From positions 57,124 through 121,123 of the forward strand of contig NZ_BBQH01000025.1 in the NCBI RefSeq assembly GCF_018397995.1: DNA of 64,000 bases, read 5' to 3'. Of the stretch, positions 24,641-33,239 are shown in pieces. How positions within the stretch are numbered: the stretch's first letter is position 1; each line of letters starts with the position of its first letter. A model generated the notes under the pieces. That model ran no database searches. It saw nothing but the letters and a program-made list of their open reading frames with translations, and had not been told where the DNA came from. This DNA is from Rhizomonospora bruguierae. Its GTDB lineage: Bacteria; Actinomycetota; Actinomycetes; Mycobacteriales; Micromonosporaceae. Made by a program: the position numbers and the translations under genes.

Positions 24641-24844
24641 TCAGTTCGGCCGGTCGAACTCCCCGGCCCGCACCCCGGCGAGAAACGCCCGCCAGGCCGG
24701 CGCCTCGAACGTGAGCTGCACCTCCGGCCGGGTGGAGTTACGCAGGCCGGCGTGGGCGCCGAGGTCTGCGAGCTCCAAACAGTTGGAGGACTCGCAGCGC
24801 GTGCTCTTGCGCCAGCGGGCTGCGGTGCTGTCGGGCAACGCCAT
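24641..24844 (-). CDS. DUF397 protein (second)
   Basis: 67 residues from the ATG at 24842-24844, which has AGGAG 6 nt upstream; longer upstream starts lack a site. Pattern ARWRKSTRCESSNCLELADL, GLRNSTRPEV, FEAPAWRAFLAGVRAGEFDRPN fits DUF397. It is divergent from the XRE/DUF5753 regulator. A small hairpin CCGCG-GCTT-CGCGG at 24627-24640 follows the stop. Confidence 0.85.
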   Translation of the reverse strand: MALPDSTAARWRKSTRCESSNCLELADLGAHAGLRNSTRPEVQLTFEAPAWRAFLAGVRAGEFDRPN

Positions 24845-24957
24845 GGATAGCTCCTGAACTGGATCATTCATTGTTCGCGGGCAGGGACGGCACAATCGGT
24901 GCCGAACGAGTGCGGATCATAGTATGAATTTGCGGTTGGTGGATCCCATGCGACCGC

Positions 24958-25003
24958 CCCCGTTACCCCTGCGGCGGAACGCGCCATCGCCCCGTTACCC
25001 CTG
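24958..25003. promoter_or_regulatory. Direct repeats CCCCGTTACCCCTG, operator candidates
   Basis: Two identical 14-mers (24958-24971 and 24990-25003) lie 32 bp apart, about three helical turns, in the 324-bp gap between the DUF397 gene and the XRE gene. A degenerate third (CCCCTTACCCGTTG) is at 25040-25053. They are probable binding sites for the local regulator; apart from these and the motif at 25114-25132 I see nothing in this gap. Confidence 0.5.
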
Positions 25004-25113
25004 ACCGGACTGAAACACGCGATTTCGGTGCGGGAGACTCCCCTTACCCGTTGCCCGGTTGTGATCGCGACTCCTTCGCCTACCTCCGGCGCTGGCGTAT
25101 GGTCGAACGAAGC

Positions 25114-25132
25114 GCGCAAATTGCCAGGTGGC
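25114..25132. promoter_or_regulatory. Motif GCGCAAATTGCCAGGTGGC upstream of the XRE gene
   Basis: Contains the inverted repeat TGCCA-GG-TGGCA (25122-25133), 36 bp before the XRE start. A 17-of-19 match occurs at 26897-26915 upstream of the DUF6232 gene. Confidence 0.5.
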
Positions 25133-25168
25133 AGTCTGCCCGGTCAGCGCCGGTATGGAGGTTGGGCG

Positions 25169-26035
25169 ATGTCGGCAGTCCAGGGCCCGACGGTTGGCCG
25201 GCGCCGCCTGCGCACCGCGCTGCGCCGCGCCAGGGAGGCGGCGAACCTCAAGCAGGAGGCGGTGGCCGCCGCCATGGACTGGTCCCTGTCGAAGCTCATC
25301 CGCATCGAGGCGGGCAGCGTCAGCATCTCGACCAACGACGTCAAGGCCCTGCTCCAGTTGTACAAGGTCGCCGACCAGCGCCTCGTGGACGAACTGGTCG
25401 GGCTGGCCCGGGTCGCGCGGCGGCGCACCTGGTGGAGCGGCCTGAAGGAGAGCCTGCCGCCCTCGTACGCGTCGTACATCGGCCTGGAGGCGGATGCGAC
25501 GCGGGTCCGCTACTTCCAGCCGATCAACGTCCCGGGCCTGCTCCAGACCGAGGCGTACGCCCGCGCCATCATGCCGCAGGACGGCCCGCACCGGATAGCC
25601 CCGGAGGAGATCGAGACGAAGGTCAACATCCGCCTGACCCGCCAGCGCGAGGTCGTGGGCCGGCCGGATCCCCCGGAGATCCACGCGATCCTCGACGAGG
25701 CCGTGCTGCGCCGCGTCACCGGTTCGCCGGCCCTGATGCGCGAACAGCTCAACCACCTGCTGACGATCAGCCACCGGCGGGCGCTGCGCATCCAGGTGTT
25801 GCCGTTCCACGCGGGCTACAACTGGGTCAACGGTCCGTTCATCGTGCTCGGCTTCGCCGACCCCACCGTCGACGGGGACGTGGTCTACATCGAGAGCGCC
25901 CTTGTCGAGGACGTTATCGACCGGCCGGACGCGATCGCGCCGTACTTGCGGATCTTCGACAAGCTGAGCGCCGAGGCACTGTCGGAGACGGAGTCCCGCA
26001 AGCTGATCGAGAAGGTGGCCCAGGAACTGGGCTGA
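25169..26035 (+). CDS. XRE-family regulator with DUF5753 domain
   Basis: 288 residues. The N-terminal HTH_31-type domain (RLRTALRRAREAANLKQEAVAAAMDWSLSKLIRIEAG) binds DNA. A DUF5753 domain follows from about residue 100, with YFQPINVPGLLQTEAYARAI and the LLTISHRRALRIQVLPF motif. This architecture (WhiJ-like in Streptomyces) is almost always beside DUF397 genes and influences development or secondary metabolism. ATG at 25169 has GGAGG 7 nt upstream; the longer upstream frame is non-coding. It is divergent from two DUF397 genes, and repeated motifs in the gap are likely operators. Confidence 0.9.
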   Translation: MSAVQGPTVGRRRLRTALRRAREAANLKQEAVAAAMDWSLSKLIRIEAGSVSISTNDVKALLQLYKVADQRLVDELVGLARVARRRTWWSGLKESLPPSYASYIGLEADATRVRYFQPINVPGLLQTEAYARAIMPQDGPHRIAPEEIETKVNIRLTRQREVVGRPDPPEIHAILDEAVLRRVTGSPALMREQLNHLLTISHRRALRIQVLPFHAGYNWVNGPFIVLGFADPTVDGDVVYIESALVEDVIDRPDAIAPYLRIFDKLSAEALSETESRKLIEKVAQELG

Positions 26036-26039
26036 GCGA

Positions 26040-26091
26040 GGGCGGGCGAGGCCGCCGGCTCGGCGTTGAGCCGGCGGCGGCTCGCCCGCCC
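26040..26091 (+). terminator. Long hairpin terminator after the XRE gene
   Basis: The arms 26040-26061 and 26068-26091 pair over 22 bp with a 2-nt bulge around the loop GGCGTT, five bases after the stop. Confidence 0.8.
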
Positions 26092-26154
26092 GCCTTCCCC
26101 GGCCTCGTCCCGGCTGAGGCTCCGGCGAACCGCCGGCGGGGAGGTTCTGTGGCG

Positions 26155-26667
26155 TTAGCGGGGAATGGAGTTCCATGGGTCCAGGCTCGGCCAGGGGTCG
26201 TACGCGGGGCCGAGGCGGGCCTGTTCCCGCGCCCGGACCAGTGCCCGGCAGATCTGGTTGTACTGGCGCTCGCTGTCGCTGACCAGCAGCCGGGTCGCCA
26301 TGCCCCGGTAGTCCGCCCAGAGTTCGTAGCGACGGGGACGCAGGCGGTGGCCGACGAAGGCCATGGCCAGCGGGACCAGGACGATCGCGCTGGCCGCGAC
26401 GATGGTGGTGGCGGCGGGCGGCTCCGGGGCCGCACTGGCCAGCACGGTTCCGACGGCGCCGGCGAGGACGACGCTGAGGGCCAGCGAGCGCATCGTCAGC
26501 GGGTCGCGGGGTCCGCGGGCGGTGCGCAGCCGGGACAGTTCGGTGATGGCGAAGCGGCGGTCGGCCACGATGAGCCAGCCGCCGGCGACCCTGGGGTGCT
26601 GGTTGACCAGCGGCGGAGCCGGTTTGCCCGGCGCTGGTTTGCCTGACGTGGAACGAGTAGCATCCAC
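26155..26667 (-). CDS. DUF6232-like membrane protein
   Basis: 170 residues. The N-terminal half has the pattern WLIVADRRFAITELSRLRTARGPRDPL, which I recall from DUF6232 proteins in actinobacteria. Two hydrophobic helices follow (about 59-78 and 83-105). The C-terminal region RRYELWADYRGMATRLLVSDSERQYNQICRALVRARE is cytosolic. Function unknown. The GTG at 26665-26667 has GGAGG 6 nt upstream; the frame remains open 66 codons further but lacks a site there. A copy of the XRE-gene motif lies about 230 bp upstream, so it may belong to the same regulon. Confidence 0.65.
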   Translation of the reverse strand: MDATRSTSGKPAPGKPAPPLVNQHPRVAGGWLIVADRRFAITELSRLRTARGPRDPLTMRSLALSVVLAGAVGTVLASAAPEPPAATTIVAASAIVLVPLAMAFVGHRLRPRRYELWADYRGMATRLLVSDSERQYNQICRALVRAREQARLGPAYDPWPSLDPWNSIPR

Positions 26668-26896
26668 GATGTGCCTCCATCTGGCTCGTGAGGCGAGCTG
26701 AACTGGTGGTCTTTTGATCAGCGCCCCGGCTGCCACCGGGGCGCCGGTCTTTGTGCGTCGCGGCGGCCGCGCCCCGATCCGGCTGGGACGCGTCGACCGG
26801 TCCGGCGCTGCCACGCCGGGCCGGCCTCCTGAACGTTCCCTTAGGGAGCGAGGGTCTACTGCCATTGTGCGAAGTGCAAGCTACTTAACGGAAGGG

Positions 26897-26915
26897 GCGC
26901 AATCTGCCAGGTGGC
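26897..26915. promoter_or_regulatory. Second copy of the XRE-upstream motif
   Basis: GCGCAATCTGCCAGGTGGC matches the motif at 25114-25132 in 17 of 19 positions. It lies in the 367-bp gap 26668-27034, which otherwise holds a short palindrome TCCCTTAGGGA near 26838-26848 and no gene I can support. Confidence 0.45.
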
Positions 26916-27034
26916 TGATTGGCACGTCGCTAGTAGTGGATTCATCCTGCTTTGGGGGTATGAGCCCCGGCACTCATTCGCGTCTTTCACGCCCGGCGCA
27001 CGGCGCGAAGCGGATCGACACCCACAGGATCGAC

Positions 27035-29371
27035 TTAGCGGGGCGGAGTACCGGGGTCCGGGCGCGGGATGTCCGCGCACGCGCGCCCGTAGGTGCCGCG
27101 GCACTCGTGGTAGGTCGCGGTGACGACGGTGTCCGCCTCGGGCGCCACGATCGTGTGCGTCGGCGCGCCGCCGTCGGACCAGTCCACGAACCGGCGCACG
27201 CGACCGTCCACGAGGGTCAGAGTGGTGGGCGCGCTCACCGTGATCGAGGTGCCGACGATGACCGTGCGCATGAACGGGGTCGGCAGGGTCTCCCCGCCGA
27301 ACGTCAGCGGTGACCCGGCGGGGTCGGCGGTGACGGTCACGTTCACCGTCCGGGGGCTGATCTGCACGCTGGACGCGCTCTGCTGCCCGTCCGAGTCGGT
27401 GACCGTCAGGCGCAGTTCGAGGAAGGCCGGGTACTCGTGGTCCGGCGCCACGAAGCTTCCGGAGGAGACACCGATGAACTCCTCGGCGGGGTGCTGATGG
27501 CAGGCGCCCCCTGGGTAGCAGTGGTGCAGCACCAGCTGCCAGGTCAACGCCGAGGCCGGCAGGGTGCCGTCCTTGTCGTCCACGCCCCGGCCGGAGAACG
27601 TGATCGTCTGCCCGGTGGCCCACGTGTCGGTGGGCACGGGCGAGTCGATGACGGCGGTCGGCTTGCCCGCCGCCACGTCGATGTCCCGCACCGCGATGTC
27701 CGGCAACCCCGCCCCGTCCCTGACGCGCAGCGCGGCGTGGTGGACGCCCTGCTCCGCATACACGTGGGTGGCGGTGCGGCCGGTGGCGTCGACCCCGAAG
27801 GCGCCGCCCGGGGTGTAGTCGAAGTCCCACTCGTAGGTGAGCAGGTTCTGGTCGGCGGCGTCCGGGTCGACCGATGATCCGGCGTCGAACGCCACCTTCA
27901 GCGGCGGGGCGCCCGAGACGGGGGTGGCGGAGAACGCGGCGATCGGCGGCTGGTTGCCCGCGAAGTACCGGAACCGGCGCACGGTGCCGTCCAGGTCCAC
28001 GTAGTACAGCAGGGTGTCCGGGCCGATCTCCAGGTCGACCGGGCGGGCCGCGGCGGCGAAGGTACTGATCCTGGCCGGGCTGGGCGTGCCGTCCGCGCCG
28101 GGCAGCATCGCCCAGATGCACTGGCGGGCGTAGTCGGCGAAGAACAGCGAGTTGCGGTACTCGGCCGGGTACGTGCTCGGGCCGCCCGGGTAGAACGCCA
28201 GGCCGCTCACCGACGAGCCGCCGCTCGGGCAGATGTCACCCGCGCGCACCTGGTCCGCGTGCCGGTACGAGAAGTACGGGGCGGTGACCGCATTGGCCTT
28301 GTAGAGGTTCTCGCAGATGGTGAGGTCGGCGCCGTCGTATCCGGCCTGCCTGCCGGGGCCCTCGTAGCAGGGCCAGCCGAAATTGGTCACCGTGGTCGGC
28401 GGCACCGCGAACCGGTTGATCTCCTCGACCGTGTTCCAGCCGACATCGCCCATCCAGAGTTCCGCGGCCTTCCCGCCGGCCGCCGGGCGCAACGCCATCC
28501 GGTACGGGTTGCGCAGCCCGTACGCGACGATGCGGCGCTTCGCCTCGTCGCCGGTGCCCGGGGTGTCCGCCCTGGGCTTGAGCGTGCCCGGGTCCAGGCG
28601 CAGCACGGCGCCGTTGTACCCGGTGGGGTCCGTGATCGTGCGCGCGTCTTGGGCGCGCAGCGCGCCGCCCTCCGCGGCCGGGGGCGTGAGCTTCGCGCCG
28701 CCGGGCGGATCGTTGCAGGCGTTGCTCTGTCCATAGTCGACCGAGCTGTACGAGGCACCGTCACCGCCGGTGACGTAGAGTGCGCCGTCCGGGCCGAACC
28801 GGAGCTCTCCGATCGAGTGGCTTGGGAACTGCTGACACCAGCCGTCGAGCCGCACATCGGTCAGCGTGCCCGTGTTGCCGGACGCCTCGAGCACCGCGAG
28901 CCGGCCACTGACCACGCACGTGCCGTCATAGAGGTTGGCGCATTTGTCGTCGGGGTACTTCGGCGCCGTGCCGCCCACGTCGGCGTTGCGGGTGTAGAGC
29001 ACGTACACCCGGGGGTCCGCGGGGAAGGTGGGCGCGAGCGCCAGGCCGAGCAGGCCCCGGTCGCCGCCGTTGAAGACCTCGGTGCGCAGGTCGGCGAAGA
29101 CGACCGGCGAGGTGTCGCCCACGCCCGAGAAGACCTTGATGACGCCGCGCTTCTCGGCGACGAAGATGCGCCCGTCCGAGGCGAACTCGAGGTTGGTCGG
29201 TGTGTCGAGGCCGGAGAGCACGACCTGCTCGCGGAAGCCCGCCGGCAGGGCCGGGGCCGCCTGGGCCGGCACCGGCCGATGCCGCTGAACCACCACCGCC
29301 ACTCCCGTGAACGCGGCAGCCAGCACGGCGGCGGCGGCAACACCCCGGATCAGGCGTCGGCTCAGCGACAT
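27035..29371 (-). CDS. Secreted glucose/sorbosone dehydrogenase-like protein with PKD domain
   Basis: 778 residues. A signal peptide or anchor (about 10-28) is followed by a six-bladed GSDH (PQQ-type soluble glucose dehydrogenase) propeller to about residue 460, with landmarks GLDTPTNLEFASDGRIFVAEKRG, GDRGLLGLALAP and NPYRMA. Then come a PKD domain (PVSGAPPLKVAFDAGSSVDPDA...YEWDFD), further Ig-like segments, and a C-terminal 'divergent InlB B-repeat' (VDWSDGGAPTHTI). It probably oxidises sugars outside the cell with PQQ, but catalytic residues were not traced individually. ATG at 29369-29371 with GGGAGG 6 nt upstream; the Met two codons earlier would leave no spacing. It contains many cysteines, consistent with secretion. 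Confidence 0.85.
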   Translation of the reverse strand: MSLSRRLIRGVAAAAVLAAAFTGVAVVVQRHRPVPAQAAPALPAGFREQVVLSGLDTPTNLEFASDGRIFVAEKRGVIKVFSGVGDTSPVVFADLRTEVFNGGDRGLLGLALAPTFPADPRVYVLYTRNADVGGTAPKYPDDKCANLYDGTCVVSGRLAVLEASGNTGTLTDVRLDGWCQQFPSHSIGELRFGPDGALYVTGGDGASYSSVDYGQSNACNDPPGGAKLTPPAAEGGALRAQDARTITDPTGYNGAVLRLDPGTLKPRADTPGTGDEAKRRIVAYGLRNPYRMALRPAAGGKAAELWMGDVGWNTVEEINRFAVPPTTVTNFGWPCYEGPGRQAGYDGADLTICENLYKANAVTAPYFSYRHADQVRAGDICPSGGSSVSGLAFYPGGPSTYPAEYRNSLFFADYARQCIWAMLPGADGTPSPARISTFAAAARPVDLEIGPDTLLYYVDLDGTVRRFRYFAGNQPPIAAFSATPVSGAPPLKVAFDAGSSVDPDAADQNLLTYEWDFDYTPGGAFGVDATGRTATHVYAEQGVHHAALRVRDGAGLPDIAVRDIDVAAGKPTAVIDSPVPTDTWATGQTITFSGRGVDDKDGTLPASALTWQLVLHHCYPGGACHQHPAEEFIGVSSGSFVAPDHEYPAFLELRLTVTDSDGQQSASSVQISPRTVNVTVTADPAGSPLTFGGETLPTPFMRTVIVGTSITVSAPTTLTLVDGRVRRFVDWSDGGAPTHTIVAPEADTVVTATYHECRGTYGRACADIPRPDPGTPPR

Positions 29372-29654
29372 GTCCATCCTCCCCCGGGGGCATGTCCGAT
29401 CTGGACGGCTCGGGGAAACTACCCGAACGGGTGGCGCCGCGTCGTCGCCGGAGCGGCGGGTAAGCGCGCACCGAACGGCCAAAAGTCGGCGGCTGTCACC
29501 GTGAGGGATCAGAGTAGACACCGAGTGTGATGGGGACATTTATCTGATGCCGGTCTCTTGCCGCCAATCGGACCGGTCAACCGATGCGGACCCGGGAAGG
29601 GGGCGTTAGGTTGGGTGACGCGAGTCCGGTCCCCAGTCACGTACGGAGTGGCGC

Positions 29655-29826
29655 CGGTCCCGCGCCGCCGAATCAGCGGCCGGCACCCGCGGTGTCCACA
29701 CCGCACGCGACGCCGGCCACGAACCGGGGACCCATCGTTCCACCGGGGTGAATCCGCGCCAGCGGTAGGGCGTTCTTCCCGCCCGAACCCGTCAGCTAAC
29801 CCGGTAGGCGGCCACGGGAAGAAGGA
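29655..29826 (+). promoter_or_regulatory. c-di-AMP (ydaO/yuaA-type) riboswitch
   Basis: The leader of the NlpC/P60 gene shows the conserved blocks of actinobacterial ydaO RNAs in order: GCCGAATCAGCGG, GAACCGGGGACCC, CCGGGGTGAATCCGCG, GGTAGGG, TTCCCGCCCGAACCCGT, CAGCTAACCCGGTAGGCGG and a closing GGGAAGAAGGA that also supplies the ribosome site. In this class c-di-AMP binding generally turns the gene off. Bounds are approximate. The sequence 29372-29654 upstream should hold the promoter; I see no other gene there. Confidence 0.93.
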
Positions 29827-29836
29827 GTAACGCCTC

Positions 29837-30799
29837 GTGCCATCCGCGCGCAGGCTGCTCCGCGCGCTCGTCGTCACGAGCGTCGCGGCCGGCCTGATCG
29901 TGCCCGGGACGGTCGCGTACGCCGCGCCGTCCCCCGCCGAGATCCAGCAGCAGATCACCAAGTCCTCCACCGAGTTGGAGGGCGTGGTCGAGCAGTACAA
30001 CAAGCTGACCGAGCAGCTCAAGCAGACCAAGTCGGCGATCGCCGACCTGACCGCCAAGCTCGGGCCGCTCCAGCAGCGGGTGAATGCCGCGCAGGCCGAC
30101 GTGGCGGAGATCGCCGCGCGGGCCTACAAGACCGGTGACCTCAGCGCGGTCAACGCGCTGCTGTCCAGCGGCTCGGCCGAGGGGCTCCTCGGCCGCATCG
30201 GCTACCTCGACCGCCTCGCGCACGACCGGCAGAAGACGATCACCGCGTACTCGTCCACCGAGGCGCGCTTCACCGCCGAGCGGGACCGGCTGGCCGGCGT
30301 GCAGGCCCGCCAGGACGCGCAGATCAAGCAGTTGGCCACCCGTAAGGCGAGCATCGAGAAGGAGATCAAGCGTCTCGGGGACCTGCGCCGCAAGCTGTAC
30401 GGTTCGGCCACCGAGTCCGGCTCCCGGTACACCGGGAGCATCCCGAAGATCGCCGGCAGCGCCGGAGTGGCGGTCACGTACGCGTACAACGCGATCGGCA
30501 AGCCCTACGGCTGGGCGCAGGACGGGCCCAACTCGTACGACTGCTCCGGGCTCACCATGGCCGCCTGGCGGGCCGCCGGGCACTCGCTGCCGCACAACGC
30601 GGCGATGCAGTGGAACACGGTCGCCCACATCGGTCGCGGCTCGCTGCTCCCGGGCGACCTGGTGTTCTACAACGGCCTCGGGCACGTCGCCCTGTACGTG
30701 GGCAGCGGGAAGGTCATCCACGCGCCGACCTACGGCGAGACCGTGAAGCTCGCCTCGGTCGACATGATGCCGCCATACGGCTACGGCCGGGTGCGCTGA
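29837..30799 (+). CDS. Secreted NlpC/P60 peptidoglycan hydrolase
   Basis: 320 residues. Signal peptide to about residue 30 (TVAYAAPSPA), then a long coiled coil (about 33-195, rich in Lys/Gln/Glu) as in RipA-like proteins, then the NlpC/P60 domain. The catalytic Cys is in SYDCSGLTMAAW (about 236), with His in GLGHVALYVG and a third polar residue in VIHAP. It cleaves stem peptides of the cell wall during growth or division; the coiled coil probably holds it inactive or links it to FtsX-like partners. GTG at 29837 with AAGGAG 9 nt upstream. Controlled by the c-di-AMP riboswitch directly ahead of it. Confidence 0.93.
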   Translation: MPSARRLLRALVVTSVAAGLIVPGTVAYAAPSPAEIQQQITKSSTELEGVVEQYNKLTEQLKQTKSAIADLTAKLGPLQQRVNAAQADVAEIAARAYKTGDLSAVNALLSSGSAEGLLGRIGYLDRLAHDRQKTITAYSSTEARFTAERDRLAGVQARQDAQIKQLATRKASIEKEIKRLGDLRRKLYGSATESGSRYTGSIPKIAGSAGVAVTYAYNAIGKPYGWAQDGPNSYDCSGLTMAAWRAAGHSLPHNAAMQWNTVAHIGRGSLLPGDLVFYNGLGHVALYVGSGKVIHAPTYGETVKLASVDMMPPYGYGRVR

Positions 30800-30818
30800 C
30801 CCAGCGGCAGGAAGGCGT

Positions 30819-30849
30819 CGAGGCCGGCACCCGAGCGGTGCCGGCCTCG
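30819..30849. terminator. Bidirectional 13-bp hairpin terminator
   Basis: CGAGGCCGGCACC (30819-30831) and GGTGCCGGCCTCG (30837-30849) pair perfectly around CGAGC, between the convergent NlpC/P60 and sigma-factor genes; a short T-rich run follows on the plus side. Confidence 0.85.
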
Positions 30850-30874
30850 CGCCGTTTATGTGTGTGAGCTGCCG

Positions 30875-31816
30875 TTACGCGGCCTGCAGACCCTCGGCCC
30901 GGGCCAGCTCGCGCAGCCGGCCAAGCGCCTGGATCTCCAACTGGCGGATCCGCTCCCGGGAGAGCGAGAACCGCGACGCCACCTCGGTCAGCGAGTGCTC
31001 GCGGCCGTCCTCCAGGCCGTACCGGGCCCGCATGATGCCGGCCGACCGGTCGTCCAGGTGGTTGAGCAGCCCCTCGATGCGCTGCCGCTCCAGGGCCGAG
31101 AGCACGACCTCCTCCGGCGACGGCTCGTCGCGGTCCGCGACCAGGTCGCCGAGGTTGGTGTCGCCGTCGTCGCCGACCGGCGTGTCCAGCGACACGGTGT
31201 CCTGCGACCAGCGGATCAGCTCGTTGACCCGCTCCACCGGCACGTTCAGCGCCGCGGCGATCTGCTCCGGCTCCGGCTCGCTGCCCAGCTCGCGGGTGAG
31301 CTGCCGGGCCGCGCTGCGCATCCGGTTCACGTCCTCCACCAGGTGCACCGGCAGCCGCACGGTGCGCTCCTGCTGGGCGATCGCCCGGCTGATGGCCTGG
31401 CGGATCCACCACGTGGCGTAGGTCGAGAACTTGTAGCCGCGCTCGTAGTCGAACTTCTCCACCGCGCGGACCAGGCCCGTGTTGCCCTCCTGGATCAGGT
31501 CCAGCATCGGCATGCCGGACCGCACGTAGCGCCGCGCGATCGACACGACCAGCCGCAGGTTCGCCCGGATGAACAGGTCCTTGGCCCGCTCGCCCTCGGC
31601 GACCAGCCACTCCAGTTCGTCCCGGCCCACGCCCTCGGGGAGCCGATCCGCGTCGAGCAGGTGCTCGGCGTACAGGCCCGCCTCGATGGCCTTGGAGAGG
31701 TCAACCTCCTGGGCGGCGTCGAGCAGCGGTGTCCGGGAGATCTCGTGCAGGTAGACTCCGACCAGGTCGCGCTCCTCGGCGACTTCGTCGGTCCGCATCA
31801 CCGTGTTCTCCTTCAT
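30875..31816 (-). CDS. RNA polymerase sigma factor, RpoD family group 2 (HrdA/SigB-of-mycobacteria type)
   Basis: 313 residues. Regions 1.2 to 4.2 are present: DLVGVYLHEISRTPLL (1.2), FIRANLRLVVSIARRY (2.1), MPMLDLIQEGNTGLVRAVEKFDYERGYKFSTYATWWIRQAI in segments (2.2-2.4), LPVHLVEDVNR (3.0) and the HTH ending LSRERIRQLEIQALGRLR (4.2). Region 1.1 is missing, so this is a non-essential relative of the principal sigma factor, usually expressed in stationary phase. It should recognise TTGAC/TANNNT promoters. ATG 31816 has GGGGAGGGG 5 nt upstream; the ATG at 31798 also has GGAG 9 nt upstream and is possible. Confidence 0.9.
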   Translation of the reverse strand: MKENTVMRTDEVAEERDLVGVYLHEISRTPLLDAAQEVDLSKAIEAGLYAEHLLDADRLPEGVGRDELEWLVAEGERAKDLFIRANLRLVVSIARRYVRSGMPMLDLIQEGNTGLVRAVEKFDYERGYKFSTYATWWIRQAISRAIAQQERTVRLPVHLVEDVNRMRSAARQLTRELGSEPEPEQIAAALNVPVERVNELIRWSQDTVSLDTPVGDDGDTNLGDLVADRDEPSPEEVVLSALERQRIEGLLNHLDDRSAGIMRARYGLEDGREHSLTEVASRFSLSRERIRQLEIQALGRLRELARAEGLQAA

Positions 31817-32261
31817 ATCGGCCCCTCCCCCGTCTCTATCCGCTCTCGTCGGCCGGGTTGCGACCGGGTTGACGGATATCTCGCGCTGTTCATCTGAACA
31901 ACAGATGACGTGGCACCGAGATTCCGCGGTGCGAGACGAAACTGTCACGACTGCCTGTGTGGTTGCTGTGAGCTCCCACTGCCGGGGGATTCGCGGCCGC
32001 GGTCATCGTGGCTGGCGATCGGGGTATCCGGGCTGCTCCGCCCGGTAGTCGCGCCCTGGTTCCATGACCGTAACCGTTTCCTGCCCGTCCCACTGCGATC
32101 TGTGTCACTGCGTGAGCACGGTCGCTTTCCCTCACATACGCACGTCAACGGCTCTTGGTTCACGATTCCCCGGATCGGGGGTGACCATGCGCCGCGCCAG
32201 CCGGTCGCACGTCCCGCACGCGGTGCTTTCCGGGGCGGCGGGCCGGCGCCGCGCCCGGGGC
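31817..32261. other. Non-coding gap between sigma factor and murQ
   Basis: 445 bp with no supportable gene. It holds the sigma-factor promoter region and an inverted repeat CATCTG-AACAA-CAGATG at 31891-31907, placed about 75 bp before the sigma start, which could be an operator. Confidence 0.5.
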
Positions 32262-33239
32262 TCAACCGGCGAGCAGCGCCAGGGCGCCGCGCACCTGGTC
32301 GTCGGCGCGAGCCAGGGCGGCGCGGGCCTCGGCGACCGCCGCGCCGGACAGCAGCGACACCAGGGCCGCCTTCAGATCGCCGTCGGCGCGCAGCAGCGCC
32401 TCCCGGCAGGCGCGCTCGCCCGCGCCGGTCGCCTCCATCAGGATGGCGATCATCCGGCCGCGCAGCTTCGCGTTGGTCGCCACCACGGCCACCATGAAGT
32501 TCGAGTAGACCCGGCCGAGGCGGACCATCACGGCGGTGCTGAACGCGTTGAGCACCAGTTTCTGCGCGGTGGCGGCCTTCATCCGGGTGGAGCCGGTGAC
32601 CACCTCCGGGCCGGTCGCCACGCCGATGAACACGTCGACCTCGCCGGCCGCGGCCGCCGTCGGGTCGGCGGCGACCAGGGCGGTGCGGGCGCCCGCGACG
32701 CGCGCGGCGCGCAGGGCGCCCAGCACGTACGGGGTGCGCCCGCTGGCGGCCAGCCCGATCACCAGGTCGCCGGCGGCGACGCACTCGGCGGCCTCGGCGG
32801 CGCCCGCGGACTCGTCGTCCTCGGCGTCCTCGACCGCCCGGGACATCGCCTCCGGACCGCCGGCGAGGTGTGCGCAGAACCACCCGGGCGGGGTGTTGAA
32901 GGTGGGCGGCAGCTCGGCCGCGTCGAGCACGCCGAGGCGCCCCGAGGTACCGGCGCCGAAGTAGTGCACCCGGCGGCCGGCGCGCAGCGCGGCGACCCCG
33001 AACTCCACCGCGTCGACCACCCGGTCCAGCACGGCGGTGACCGCGTCCGGCACGGTCCGGTCCTGCGCGTTGATGAGGCGGACCACGTCCCGGGTGGACA
33101 TCAGGTCCAGGTCCCGGGTCTGCGGGTTGGACCGCTCCGTCGGGGAGGTGACGAGAACCACCGGCGGTTGCGGCGACCCCGCGCCGGTGTCCGGTCGCGG
33201 GGTCGGAGTCGTGGCGGGGCCGCTGCCTGCCCCGGTCAT
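32262..33239 (-). CDS. murQ: N-acetylmuramic acid 6-phosphate etherase
   Basis: 325 residues. MurQ splits MurNAc-6-P into GlcNAc-6-P and lactate for reuse of peptidoglycan. The SIS fold is clear: TERSNPQTRDLDLMSTRDVVRLIN near the N-terminus, the sugar-phosphate loop HYFGAGTSGRLGVLDAAE, the ELPPTFNTPP segment with the catalytic Glu, and GSTRMKAATAQKLVLNAFSTA. The ATG overlaps the murR stop as ATGA, so they are coupled. A Pro/Thr-rich 25-residue N-terminal extension precedes the domain. No MurNAc transporter or kinase gene is adjacent. Confidence 0.95.
   Translation of the reverse strand: MTGAGSGPATTPTPRPDTGAGSPQPPVVLVTSPTERSNPQTRDLDLMSTRDVVRLINAQDRTVPDAVTAVLDRVVDAVEFGVAALRAGRRVHYFGAGTSGRLGVLDAAELPPTFNTPPGWFCAHLAGGPEAMSRAVEDAEDDESAGAAEAAECVAAGDLVIGLAASGRTPYVLGALRAARVAGARTALVAADPTAAAAGEVDVFIGVATGPEVVTGSTRMKAATAQKLVLNAFSTAVMVRLGRVYSNFMVAVVATNAKLRGRMIAILMEATGAGERACREALLRADGDLKAALVSLLSGAAVAEARAALARADDQVRGALALLAG

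Noticed and set aside
26960..27313. Plus-strand frame starting near the second XRE-type motif
   Set aside because: Most of it lies antisense to the dehydrogenase gene and has shadow composition.
29558..29830. 90-residue plus-strand frame before the NlpC/P60 gene
   Set aside because: It overlaps the riboswitch and its composition follows RNA structure, not coding bias.
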